A stretch of DNA of 25,750 nt from JBMTVN01 sp046047235 (lineage in GTDB: Bacteria; Verrucomicrobiota; Verrucomicrobiia; Limisphaerales; JAHDYP01): the NCBI GenBank assembly GCA_046047235.1, contig JBJOII010000053.1, positions 1-25,750 on the forward strand, in the 5' to 3' direction. The notes under the pieces were generated by a model. That model was not told the DNA's origin, did not search any database, and worked only from the letters and a program-made list of their open reading frames with translations. This document shows, piece by piece, positions 17,290 to 25,529 of this stretch. A program made the translations under genes and the position numbers. Numbering within the stretch: position 1 is the stretch's first letter; each line of letters opens with the position of its first letter.

Positions 17290-17334
17290 GATCAGTCAGA
17301 TCAGACCGATCGGACGGATCGGGAAGGTCGCAGA
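17290..17334 (+). repeat. Nonamer tandem array, 5 units (GATCRGNCR type)
   Basis: Units GATCAGTCA, GATCAGACC, GATCGGACG, GATCGGGAA and GGTCGCAGA follow each other with a 9-bp period, directly behind the terminator T-tract. It matches the array at 19111-19160. Confidence 0.87.
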
Positions 17335-17340
17335 GCGGGG

Positions 17341-17361
17341 GTCGGGGGTCGGGGGTCGAGG
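17341..17361 (+). repeat. Heptamer array GTCGGGG, 3 units
   Basis: GTCGGGG, GTCGGGG and GTCGAGG follow in strict 7-bp phase just after the nonamer array. This is a small further example of heptamer expansion in these spacers. Confidence 0.75.
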
Positions 17362-17448
17362 GGTGGCGAGCAACGGCCAGAGCCTTGCAGCCGCTTGCGG
17401 GCGGGTGCGGGAGGGGAGTAGGGTGGCGGTCCGCTGAGGGCGGGAGAG

Positions 17449-18600
17449 ATGAGTATGCAACCAGATGAGTTTCGGCGTTATGCGCGGCAGATGATCTTGC
17501 CGGAGATGGGGCAGGAGGGTCAGGAACGGCTCCGTTCCGCGAGCGTGTTGTGTGTGGGGGCGGGGGGGCTGGGTTCGCCGGTGGCGATGTATTTGGCGGC
17601 GGCCGGGGTGGGGCGCCTGGGGTTGGTGGAGTTTGACCGGGTCGATCTTTCCAACCTGCAGCGACAGGTTTTGCATGGAACGTCGGATGTGGGCCGTCTC
17701 AAGGTGGAATCGGCCCGGGAGACGTTGCGGGAGTTAAATCCGCACGTTCGGGTGGAGGTGCATCCGGCGAAGTTGACGGCTGCCAACGTGATGGAGTTGG
17801 TGCGGGCGTATGATCTGGTGGTGGATGGGACGGATAATTTCACGGCGCGGTATCTGGTGAACGATGCCTGTGTGCTATTGGCGAAGACCAACGTGTATGG
17901 GGCGGTGTTACGGTTTGAGGGGCAGGCTAGTGTGTTCGCTCCGCAAGAGGGGGGTCCTTGTTATCGCTGTTTGTTTCCTGAGCCGCCTCCGCCGGAGTTG
18001 GCGCCGAGCTGCGCTGAGGCGGGTGTGTTGGGTGTCGTGCCTGGCTTGATCGGCCTTCTGCAGGCGACCGAGACGCTGAAACAGGTTCTGGGGATTGGCG
18101 AGTCGTTGGTGGGGCGGCTCATGGTCTTCGACGCGTTGAGGACAAAATTCAGGGAGCTGTCGGTGCGGCGTGATCCGCAGTGCGCGGTCTGCGGTGAGAC
18201 GCCGACGATTCGCCAACCGGTGGAGGTTGGTGCGAGTTGTGCCAGTGGAGTGTCGTTGGAGCCGGAGACTGGAACAGCCCCGGCGGAGGTCGGGGTGCAG
18301 GACATGCAGCGGGTTCTTCAGAATCCGGGAAGCGGGATAGTGGTGTTGGATGTGCGGGAGGTTCAGGAGCATCAGGTGGGTATGGTGGAAGGGATGAAGG
18401 CCTGTCCGCTGACCCAGTTGGAATCGTGGTTCAGGGAGCTGGATCCTGCGCTGCAATACTATGTCTGCTGTCGCAGCGGTATGCGGTCGCAAAGGGCTGT
18501 GGCGGAGCTGCGTCGGCGCGGGCTTTCCAAGGTGTGCAATGTGCGCGGGGGACTACAGCGCTGGGTGCAGGAGGTGGATCCCGGGTTCCCGCTGGTGTGA
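17449..18600 (+). CDS. MoeB/MoeZ-type sulfur-carrier adenylyltransferase fused to rhodanese
   Basis: The 383-residue protein has an E1-like ThiF/MoeB domain followed by a rhodanese domain. Visible features are the ATP loop GAGGLGSP (38-45), DNFTARY (129-135), zinc cysteines C171 and C174 (CYRC) with C245 and C248 (CAVC), and the probable thioester cysteine C188 in PSCAEAGVLG. The rhodanese domain (about 282-380) has the active-site loop CRSGMR with C341. Proteins of this type adenylate the C-terminal glycine of a ubiquitin-like sulfur carrier (MoaD, ThiS or CysO type) and pass sulfur from the rhodanese cysteine. No carrier gene is adjacent, so the pathway (molybdopterin, thiamine, cysteine or tRNA thiolation) cannot be told. 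The ATG at 17449 has GGGAGAG just upstream; another ATG is two codons inside. Confidence 0.93.
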   Translation: MSMQPDEFRRYARQMILPEMGQEGQERLRSASVLCVGAGGLGSPVAMYLAAAGVGRLGLVEFDRVDLSNLQRQVLHGTSDVGRLKVESARETLRELNPHVRVEVHPAKLTAANVMELVRAYDLVVDGTDNFTARYLVNDACVLLAKTNVYGAVLRFEGQASVFAPQEGGPCYRCLFPEPPPPELAPSCAEAGVLGVVPGLIGLLQATETLKQVLGIGESLVGRLMVFDALRTKFRELSVRRDPQCAVCGETPTIRQPVEVGASCASGVSLEPETGTAPAEVGVQDMQRVLQNPGSGIVVLDVREVQEHQVGMVEGMKACPLTQLESWFRELDPALQYYVCCRSGMRSQRAVAELRRRGLSKVCNVRGGLQRWVQEVDPGFPLV

Positions 18601-18602
18601 GG

Positions 18603-18702
18603 GCGCGAAGCGGTAAGCGGGAAGCGCGCTGAGGGCTGAGGGCTGAGGGCTGAGGGCAAAGCGGTAAGCGGTAAGCGGTAAGCGGTAAGCGGTAAGCGGT
18701 AA
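18603..18702 (+). repeat. Heptanucleotide tandem array, about 14 units
   Basis: The array begins two bases after the MoeZ-like stop codon: GCGCGAA, GCGGTAA, GCGGGAA, GCGCGCT, GAGGGCT three times, GAGGGCA, a 2-bp phase slip, then six perfect GCGGTAA copies (18661-18702). The perfect copies suggest recent expansion. Confidence 0.94.
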
Positions 18703-18714
18703 GGGCGGTGTGCT

Positions 18715-18735
18715 GGATTTGGCTTCGCCAAATCC
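18715..18735. other. Perfect 9-bp hairpin with TTC loop
   Basis: GGATTTGGC (18715-18723) and GCCAAATCC (18727-18735) are exact inverted repeats around a 3-nt loop. No T-tract follows. It may act as an RNA-end or transcription-end structure for the MoeZ-like gene, about 115 bp upstream. Confidence 0.65.
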
Positions 18736-18770
18736 TGTGCGTCAGTAGGTCGGTGCGTCTGTCCAGATAG

Positions 18771-18788
18771 GCGCCTCTGGTGAGGCGC
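18771..18788. other. Perfect 7-bp GC-rich hairpin
   Basis: GCGCCTC (18771-18777) and GAGGCGC (18782-18788) are perfect inverted repeats with a TGGT loop. The right arm runs into the next heptamer array. No T-tract is seen. Confidence 0.55.
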
Positions 18789-18840
18789 GAAGCGCAGAGC
18801 GGTAAGGGCAGAGCGCAGAGCGGTAAGCGCGCAGGGCGTT
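18785..18840 (+). repeat. Heptanucleotide tandem array, 8 units
   Basis: Units GCGCGAA, GCGCAGA, GCGGTAA, GGGCAGA, GCGCAGA, GCGGTAA, GCGCGCA and GGGCGTT keep a 7-bp step. The units are the same as in the arrays at 15964 and 18603 but mixed rather than homogeneous. Confidence 0.88.
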
Positions 18841-18852
18841 CGCGGGACCATG

Positions 18853-18905
18853 AGCGACCGACGGCGTGTCCTCTCTTCTCTCTCCTGTCTCCCGAGCGAA
18901 GCGGA
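18853..18905 (+). repeat. Pyrimidine-rich block, copy in third spacer
   Basis: GACGGCGTGTCCTCTC leads into a CT-rich run and then GAGCGAAGCG. The beginning matches GACGGCGTGTCCTGTC at 19047 onward and the end matches the palindrome-bearing block at 16272-16337. Confidence 0.65.
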
Positions 18906-18940
18906 AGGGCGAGGTGAGGGGAGAGGGTGGAAGGAGTTTA

Positions 18941-19030
18941 GCCGCACAGTGGCGAGCGCCCGTTGCGAACACCGGTCTTCGATACCGATAGCGATCCCGA
19001 TTTCGATTTCGATGGCGCGGGGATGTTCGT
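18941..19030 (+). repeat. Dispersed ~89-bp repeat, copy 2, with CGATNN hexamer core
   Basis: This is the second copy of the element at 16162-16250, in the same orientation. The six CGATNN hexamers at 18980-19015 are identical to those at 16202-16237, while the flanks differ at scattered positions. Confidence 0.9.
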
Positions 19031-19046
19031 TGGACCAAGGAGGATT

Positions 19047-19098
19047 GACGGCGTGTCCTGTCTTCTCTTTTCACTCTGCTGTCTCCTGAGCGAAGCGT
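19047..19098 (+). repeat. Pyrimidine-rich block, second copy in third spacer
   Basis: GACGGCGTGTCCTGTC, a CT-rich run and GAGCGAAGCG repeat the block at 18853-18905 about 190 bp later, so the third spacer holds two direct copies on either side of the hexamer element. Confidence 0.65.
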
Positions 19099-19110
19099 GC
19101 AGGGTTTCCT

Positions 19111-19160
19111 GATCGGACGGATCGGTCAGATCGGTCAGATCAGACGGATCTAAAGGATCA
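19111..19160 (+). repeat. Nonamer tandem array, 5.5 units (GATCGGTCA type)
   Basis: GATCGGACG, GATCGGTCA twice, GATCAGACG, GATCTAAAG and GATCA follow in strict 9-bp phase. The array ends 12 bp beyond the stop codon of the alpha-2-macroglobulin gene on the opposite strand, and every unit carries a GATC. Confidence 0.92.
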
Positions 19161-19172
19161 CCCCCCTGGTGG

Positions 19173-22100
19173 TCACTTCACTACGAGTCGGGTGCTTTCG
19201 GAGTGGCTATTGAACTCGGGAGCATACATGCATTGGATCTCGGCGATGCCGGTTTGGTATTGGCCGCGGTGCTGGATGCGCGAGGCGTATTCGAAGACGT
19301 AGGTGCCTTTGGGCAGGTAATCGATGAAGAAGTGGCTGGCGGTATCGCGGGTGCTTTCGTAGTAGGCGAGGCCGTCCTGGTATTTGTAGGAGGAGAGCAC
19401 GTTGACGGGTTCGGTGCCGCTGCCGCGCTGGTCCTTGAGGTGGACGAATTCCATGTCGCGATCGACGCGGAGTTCGATGCGGGTGAGGAGTTCATCGCCG
19501 ACTGCGATGGCGCTTTTGACGGGGGTGAGCACGGGGCCTTGGGGTGAGTTGCGGCGGATGGAGACCGTTTTTCGCAGCGTGAGCGGGTTATTGGTGTGGG
19601 GGGTGACCCGGCTCATGTCTTCGAGGTATTGCCAGTGGATGCCGCCCCAGGCGATGCCGGGGTCGGATTTGCGGACGGTGATCTTGCCGAGATCCGCGGT
19701 GATTTCGGTGGGGGAGAACCGATGTTCATAGAAGCCGATTCCGGGCTCGGGACGGGCGGCGGGAGTGCCCTGGGGGCGGGTGGTTTGCCGGCCCGGGGTG
19801 AGGTTGAGGTTGCCGACCTGGACTTCGACGAGGTTGGTGGAAGCGAGCAGGTCCGAGCCGCGCAGCAGCAGGGCGTAGACGGCATCGGCCGTGGCCTTGG
19901 TGGTCTTCCAGTCTTGCGTCTGTTTCTGTTTCAGGAGCCAGACCTTGAGTTGTTCCACGGCGGTGGTGTCCTGAGCAATTTCATCGAAGGCCTCGATCAT
20001 GAGCGCCTGGGTTTCGATCGGGGCCCGATACCACCACCAGCTGAGTTCTGTGTCGCGCCAGAAGCGGCCCATCTCGTCGTCCGTGACCGAGTATTCCTTG
20101 AGCGAGCGGAGGATGGCACGGGCGATGTCGAGGTTCTCCTGTCCGCCCCAGCGATGGAGAGCCAGCGCGATGTGGCCCTGGGTTTGGCGGTCGCCGGTTT
20201 TGACCCAGAACTTGCGGGCCTGCTGGAGGAAGAAATCATAGGCCAGACCATGGGCGATAGGGCGGTCCTTGAGGAAGAAGCTGCGTCCGTAGAGGTGCAG
20301 GGCGTCGATAGAGGAGGGAACGTAGTCTTCTGGGTTGTCGCGCTTCTGGATCTGGGTGAAGCGTTCATTGAGCCAGGCATCGAGCCGGGTCCAGGCCCGG
20401 TCCAGCGTGGAGGGGTCGTTCCGGACGCCGAGATGCTCGAGGCGACCGAATCCGGTGGCGACATAGAGCGTGATGTAATCGCTGCGCTGTCCGCCGGGGA
20501 ACCAGGGCCAGGTGCCGTCGGGGAGCTGAAGATTGAACAGCTTGGCCAGGGTATCGGACTGCTCCTGCTTGAGGCGTGCGGCATCGAACAGGACGCCCAC
20601 GTTGCGGCGGGCTTCTGATTCTTTCTGGGCGTTACGGAGCCATGGGGTTTCCTCGATGAGCAGGGACTTGAGGTCCTGGTTCTTTTGGAGCGGGCTGTCC
20701 AGCGTGGGGGTGTCACGCCATTGATCGAAAGTGCGGCGGATTTGGGGATTGGAGTTGGCGATATGGCTGGCGAGTGCGTTCGCATAATAGCGGTTGAAGG
20801 TTTGCTCGCTGCACTCGTGGGGGAACTCCATGAGATAGGGCAGGGCCATGACCGCATACCAGGAAGGGTTGGAGACCATCTGCACCGTAAGGCCCTGATG
20901 CTGGAGCGTGCGGGAGCGGTCGGACTGCAGCAGTTTCTCGAACTCGAACTCGCGGTTGCCCGGGCCGTTGATGGGCAGAGGCATGGATTCCGTCACGAAG
21001 ATGCGACGTGAGAGGACGGGCAGGTAGCCTTCCTTGCCATCGGCCAGACTGCCTGACGCTGCGACCGCCTTGTAGGTGAGGAAGCTCGTGTTATCGGGAA
21101 CGCTGAGACGCCAACTGAAGGAACGGGACTCGTGGGCGGGGAGGTCGAAGTCCTGTTCGGGCTGGCGATTGTCGAGTAAGCGGTCCACAGAGTTGCCGGT
21201 GAGGGTGTCCGTGAGATTGAGGCGGACGCGGCCTTGTTTGCGTTCAGCGGACTGGTTGGTGACCTTGACCGTGAATTCGAGCACATCGCCCTCGCGGAGA
21301 AAGCGGGGCGGGTTGGGCTGGACCATCAGATCTTTGGAAGTAATGGCGCTGGCTTCGATATATCCGGTGCGGAGCTCGCGGTCGTGGGCGAGGCCCATGA
21401 AACGCCAGGTGGTGAGCGCTTCCGGCATGGTGAAGGTGATCCGGATTACCCCGTTGGAGTTGGAGACCAGTTGGGGGAAGAACGCAGCGGTTTCCTGCAG
21501 GTTCTTGCGAACTGTGACTTGCTTCAGATCAGGCGCCGGATTCGGCACCCCAAGGGCAGTGGCATCGAAAGCCAATGCTCCCCCGGCGAGTGCTCCGTCG
21601 GCCATCTCCGCCATGCCTTCGGCCTCGGCGGTCAGCCCCGCAGCATTCTTGAACATGCGAGGCGCAGCCGCGGCTGGCATCGGCATGGATTCCCCGATGG
21701 CCAGGCTATCCACCATCATTCCGCGCGCCATCATGGTGCGGATGGGATACATGCTGGAGTTCGCCAACAGGGGGATGAAGTCCCGGTAGCGGATCGAGAC
21801 GTCCACCCATTGGGGGGACCATGCGCCGTGCAGTTGTTGCAGGTTTCGCAGGGAGTTCTCAAAGGTTGCGAAGCGCGACGTGCGGTCCTGTCGGAATGCG
21901 CCGAGGGATTGCTGCCAGCGATGGGGCAGGTAGGCATCCAGCGAGGCGTCGTACAAGGTGGCCACCAGTTCGGCAAGGGCCGGTTCCCAATCGGGTTCTC
22001 CTGTGGTCCCGGCACGTTTGCGGACAACAGCCGTCCAGGTTTCCTTCTGGCCGGGCTCCAGCTTCGAGGTGAGGTGTTCCCAGGAGATGTCGAGGTCCTT

Positions 22101-25100
22101 GTTGCTCCAGGGCACGTTGACCTTGAAGGTTTGAGGGTAGGATCGGTTTTCGCGGACTTGAGTGATGTGGACATAGAAGCCGCCGCGCAGTTCCTCCGTG
22201 ACCGGGAAAGTGGTCTGTTGCTGGGTGCGGTTCGGGCTGGTCCAGGTGCGTTGGAGGATCCTGCCCTGATGTTCGATCTCGATGCAGGCGCGTCCGCTGC
22301 CGTAGCCGGTGCCCCAGAGCAGGCTGAAGCGCCCGCCGGGTTCGACGGATGTCTCGGGCGTGAGAACGAACTGTGGCAGCGGGATTTCAAAGCGGGATGC
22401 CTGCGGATCTACGGCTCCCAGCGGCAGGATGGCCGTGACCTTCTCTCCGAAGCGGTCCCGGGTTTCGAGGAGGACACGATAGGCGCCTGTGCTGAGCGCG
22501 GTGCGGATCTCAACGATCCCGTTGGTGCTGGTCTTGAAGGGCATTTCGGTGAGCAGGTCACCCAGCTCCCACTTGCTGGTCGCAGAGGCGTCAGACGAGG
22601 GATCGGGTGTCCCTCCGCGGAAGGGCCTGCCATACAGCGATGGCGGTGATTGCAGCGAGGCGCGCTCGACTTGGGAAGGTGCCTTGAGCCGATAGATGCG
22701 CAGAGTTCCTTCCGCCGCTTGTGGGGTATCGTCGAGTGTCGTGGTGCGTATTTTCAGGATCGTCGGCTCGTCAGTCCTCACCCATGCCTTGGATTCGATG
22801 ACGGCTTGGAGTGCGGTATAGCCCACCCGGACCTGCTGGCTGGAGGATCGCGTTTCTCCGGCGGAGTCTGTGATGTCGGCGTAGACGGTGAACTGAAAGA
22901 CGGGTTCTCCGGCCGGATCTAGCGCCGGATCGGGTGTCGCTTCAAAAGCGATGGTAAACCGGCCCTGGACATCTGTCGTGGTTTCGCCGTGGGCGATTTC
23001 CTGCGAATTGCCCATCGGGAAGTAAGAGGACCGTGCCCATCCCCACCAGATCGGCCAGCGGACCTCGCGGACGACACGATAGGTGACCTTAGCATAGTCG
23101 ACGGCTGCCCCGGTGTAGCTGGCGGCTTCGCCGGTGACTTCGATGGTTTCACCCAACTTGCCTTGGATCGTGGGTTTGGCCAGCTCCACTTTGAACTTGG
23201 GTCGTTTGTATTCCTCCACTGAAACCAAGCCTATTCCCCGCGGGCCGTCCTCCACCTGAATTATGCACCGTCCGGTCCCCGCTCCGGTGGGGGAAGTGAA
23301 CTGGCCAAAGAACGAGCCGTTGGCACTCGAGGTCAACTGTTGCCGGCCCAGCTCGCGTCCGTTGGGATCCTTGAACACGACCGTCAGTTTCTGGTTCGGA
23401 ACGACCTTGTAACTGTTGTTTTGCTGGTCGTTCAGGATGCACAGGCCCTTGAAGAAGATGGTTTGGTCCGGACGATAGATCGCACGGTCGGTGAAGAAGA
23501 TGGTTGTCGGGATTGTTCGTCGGTTGGGGGCGCCATAGCGATTGGAATCCAGAAACTCGCTGGAGGCGATTTCGTGAAGCGTGCCGTCCATGCGATGCCT
23601 GGCGCGGAGGACGGTTGACCGGCGGTCCTGAGCCGTTTGGATGCGGAAGAGGCCATCCGCATCCGTCCGGGTCAGTGGGCCGTGAGGGACACGGTTCCCC
23701 GCCTTGTCGAGATACCAACCGACCACTTCAGCGCCTGCGATGGGTTCGCCCGTGACGGCGTGTATTACAAACCCCTCCAACGCGTTGCCCCGGCTGTCTG
23801 ATCGGGTGACCAGGGCGAGGTCGCTCACCCAGAACGGAGTGAACAGCACCTGGTTGTTCTGGTCCGAAAACTCGGGATCAAAGCTGGCCACGAGAAAATA
23901 GTAGCCGGGCTCGAGCGTGGTCGGAGCCGGGACGTTCTCGACATGGGTGAGGAAGTCTGTCGTGGGCGGAAGAGCATGGTCCCAGGTGAGCGCGGGTTGC
24001 CGACGGAGCAACTCCTGCCTTTCCTCCTGTTTGCCCAGTTGCTCCGGACGGCTGTGTTCGCGCTGAAGAAACTCCTCCCAGGGCCAGGGCACAGCCCGGA
24101 AGTAGACACGGTTCACGTTCCGGTAGCCGACATCGATTGTGGGCCAAGGCTGGTTCCAGACCTCCTCGGTGTTGACGGTGACTTCAGGGGTCTCGATCTG
24201 GAGGATCAGGTTGCGGCAGAGCTTTCCTCCCGGGCTGTCAGGATGGAGCGTGGCGCCGCGGGTAGCCAGCCGGTGCGCTTCCACCAGGTTGCCCTGCGTG
24301 CGCTTCAGTTCTGCCCACTTGCACAAGGCCTCCGCCCCGACGTCGATATCTCCCCAGGCCTTCACGAAGCGTTCCAAGGCGGCCTCGTAGCCTTTTGCCT
24401 TGGCCTCGCCTTCCGCGGCATGTTCCCAACCGAACTGGATGCGGTTCAGTTCCGCGTGCGCTCTGGCGGTCAACCCGGCGTCCCATTGATGGAAGCGCAC
24501 CAGCTCCTGATGCAGGGAGATCGCACGGACCAAGGGGGATACAGGAGCCTCGGGAGCTGCGTCGGGCCACGGTTGCCATGCCAGGAAATCGACCGTGTCA
24601 GCGAATATTGGACTGTCGGGTTGGAGGACGAAATCGTCTTCCGGACGGGCTCCGGCTTGTTCGCCGGAGGTGTAAAACTCCAGTGCCTGATGGGCGATGA
24701 AATCGAACAACGTCGGCCGGTAGGCATCCGGCATGGTCCCCGGCTCGAGGACACCATCGAAGGTGTTGACCGGAGTCTGTTGCAGTGTGCGAGGATTGCT
24801 GAGAGCGGCCTGGTAGTGACGGTCGATCTCGGCGAAGAGCCGACGCAAGTCCCAGGTGGCGAAGTCTTCACCGGGTTCTTCGGCTGTTGCTGTGCGTTGC
24901 AGGAACCGCCACCTGTTCTGCTGGAAGTAGGTCCAGAACCAGTTGGCCTGCACGGTCTCAAGGAGCGGCAGGAGTTCCCGGGGTGAACGTTCGATCTCCG
25001 TCGCCATGCGGAGGATCTTTTCCTCGGGCTTGTTGCCCTCAATGCGGCCCTCAAGCTCCAGCTGGTAGGCGATGGCCTTGGCCAACTGCCCCCAATCACG

Positions 25101-25277
25101 GCCGCGCTGCAGGGATTGCCGCAGCGGGGTTAGTTTCTCCAAAGCCGTCTGAGGCAGGCCCTGCTCAATCGCCTGGTCGACTTCCTTCCAGACATCGTCC
25201 CGGGGTGAGGGCGCGCTCCGCATGGTGACAGAGCACAATATCAGTGCAGCGATCAGACTTCTAAGGGCCGTTTTCAT
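19173..25277 (-). CDS. Secreted alpha-2-macroglobulin family protein with CSEQ thioester
   Basis: The ATG at 25277 is chosen because it opens a signal peptide (MKTALRSLIAALILCSVTMR); the frame is open to 25424 but the extra 49 residues look non-coding. The mature protein is about 2010 residues. A helical N-terminal third precedes macroglobulin-type beta domains: a carboxypeptidase-regulatory-like stretch near 500-530, MG2 (FTDRAIYRPDQTIFFKG, about 594-610), and the A2M core (FTMPEALTTWRFMGLAHD, about 1280-1298). The thioester motif CSEQ lies at 1489-1492 in HECSEQTFNRYYANALA, with an alpha-toroid domain after it. A Met/Ala/Gly-rich segment at about 1180-1243 sits where a protease bait region is expected. 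Such proteins trap attacking proteases. No classical lipobox (LILC lacks Gly/Ala before Cys), so it may be periplasmic or released. No pbpC partner is adjacent. Confidence 0.93.
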   Translation of the reverse strand: MKTALRSLIAALILCSVTMRSAPSPRDDVWKEVDQAIEQGLPQTALEKLTPLRQSLQRGRDWGQLAKAIAYQLELEGRIEGNKPEEKILRMATEIERSPRELLPLLETVQANWFWTYFQQNRWRFLQRTATAEEPGEDFATWDLRRLFAEIDRHYQAALSNPRTLQQTPVNTFDGVLEPGTMPDAYRPTLFDFIAHQALEFYTSGEQAGARPEDDFVLQPDSPIFADTVDFLAWQPWPDAAPEAPVSPLVRAISLHQELVRFHQWDAGLTARAHAELNRIQFGWEHAAEGEAKAKGYEAALERFVKAWGDIDVGAEALCKWAELKRTQGNLVEAHRLATRGATLHPDSPGGKLCRNLILQIETPEVTVNTEEVWNQPWPTIDVGYRNVNRVYFRAVPWPWEEFLQREHSRPEQLGKQEERQELLRRQPALTWDHALPPTTDFLTHVENVPAPTTLEPGYYFLVASFDPEFSDQNNQVLFTPFWVSDLALVTRSDSRGNALEGFVIHAVTGEPIAGAEVVGWYLDKAGNRVPHGPLTRTDADGLFRIQTAQDRRSTVLRARHRMDGTLHEIASSEFLDSNRYGAPNRRTIPTTIFFTDRAIYRPDQTIFFKGLCILNDQQNNSYKVVPNQKLTVVFKDPNGRELGRQQLTSSANGSFFGQFTSPTGAGTGRCIIQVEDGPRGIGLVSVEEYKRPKFKVELAKPTIQGKLGETIEVTGEAASYTGAAVDYAKVTYRVVREVRWPIWWGWARSSYFPMGNSQEIAHGETTTDVQGRFTIAFEATPDPALDPAGEPVFQFTVYADITDSAGETRSSSQQVRVGYTALQAVIESKAWVRTDEPTILKIRTTTLDDTPQAAEGTLRIYRLKAPSQVERASLQSPPSLYGRPFRGGTPDPSSDASATSKWELGDLLTEMPFKTSTNGIVEIRTALSTGAYRVLLETRDRFGEKVTAILPLGAVDPQASRFEIPLPQFVLTPETSVEPGGRFSLLWGTGYGSGRACIEIEHQGRILQRTWTSPNRTQQQTTFPVTEELRGGFYVHITQVRENRSYPQTFKVNVPWSNKDLDISWEHLTSKLEPGQKETWTAVVRKRAGTTGEPDWEPALAELVATLYDASLDAYLPHRWQQSLGAFRQDRTSRFATFENSLRNLQQLHGAWSPQWVDVSIRYRDFIPLLANSSMYPIRTMMARGMMVDSLAIGESMPMPAAAAPRMFKNAAGLTAEAEGMAEMADGALAGGALAFDATALGVPNPAPDLKQVTVRKNLQETAAFFPQLVSNSNGVIRITFTMPEALTTWRFMGLAHDRELRTGYIEASAITSKDLMVQPNPPRFLREGDVLEFTVKVTNQSAERKQGRVRLNLTDTLTGNSVDRLLDNRQPEQDFDLPAHESRSFSWRLSVPDNTSFLTYKAVAASGSLADGKEGYLPVLSRRIFVTESMPLPINGPGNREFEFEKLLQSDRSRTLQHQGLTVQMVSNPSWYAVMALPYLMEFPHECSEQTFNRYYANALASHIANSNPQIRRTFDQWRDTPTLDSPLQKNQDLKSLLIEETPWLRNAQKESEARRNVGVLFDAARLKQEQSDTLAKLFNLQLPDGTWPWFPGGQRSDYITLYVATGFGRLEHLGVRNDPSTLDRAWTRLDAWLNERFTQIQKRDNPEDYVPSSIDALHLYGRSFFLKDRPIAHGLAYDFFLQQARKFWVKTGDRQTQGHIALALHRWGGQENLDIARAILRSLKEYSVTDDEMGRFWRDTELSWWWYRAPIETQALMIEAFDEIAQDTTAVEQLKVWLLKQKQTQDWKTTKATADAVYALLLRGSDLLASTNLVEVQVGNLNLTPGRQTTRPQGTPAARPEPGIGFYEHRFSPTEITADLGKITVRKSDPGIAWGGIHWQYLEDMSRVTPHTNNPLTLRKTVSIRRNSPQGPVLTPVKSAIAVGDELLTRIELRVDRDMEFVHLKDQRGSGTEPVNVLSSYKYQDGLAYYESTRDTASHFFIDYLPKGTYVFEYASRIQHRGQYQTGIAEIQCMYAPEFNSHSESTRLVVK

Positions 25278-25529
25278 GAAAAGAGGGGGTAGCGGGTCGG
25301 TCTTGGAATATATGCCCTGCGTCAAATCCCGTGGCAATGGCCGAGCAGCGGTATTTCCCATACCCGGCATTGGACGGATACGGAAGCAAAGATGCTCCCC
25401 GGAAAATCTTCCAGGATGAGACATGACCGCAAACGGACCAAAGCCTGGGGGTTTGCGATGGATCCTCGGTCAGTGCTGGTCCTCCGTACCTCGCACAGCG
25501 AAGGGGGAGCCAGCCACATTGGAGGCCCT
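25278..25529 (-). promoter_or_regulatory. Upstream region of the alpha-2-macroglobulin gene
   Basis: These 252 bp hold no supported gene. A 7-bp inverted repeat (CGCAAAC at 25428-25434, GTTTGCG at 25451-25457, 16-bp spacing) lies about 150 bp before the start codon and could be an operator, but this is unproven. No Shine-Dalgarno match is seen before the ATG; the leader reads CCCCCTCTTTTC. Confidence 0.3.

Noticed and set aside
15964..18840. A CRISPR array
   Set aside because: The repeats are 6-9 bp and contiguous, with no 25-40 bp repeats, no unique spacers and no cas genes.
19161..19172. An intrinsic terminator after the alpha-2-macroglobulin gene
   Set aside because: Only a short CACC/GGTG stem can be drawn next to the stop codon and no T-tract follows in the transcript direction.
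21234..22649. A 471-residue open frame opposite the alpha-2-macroglobulin gene
   Set aside because: It is fully antisense to a gene with clear family motifs and has no recognisable domain of its own.
25278..25424. A 49-residue N-terminal extension of the alpha-2-macroglobulin
   Set aside because: The internal ATG at 25277 begins a clear signal peptide; an extension would bury it and looks non-coding.
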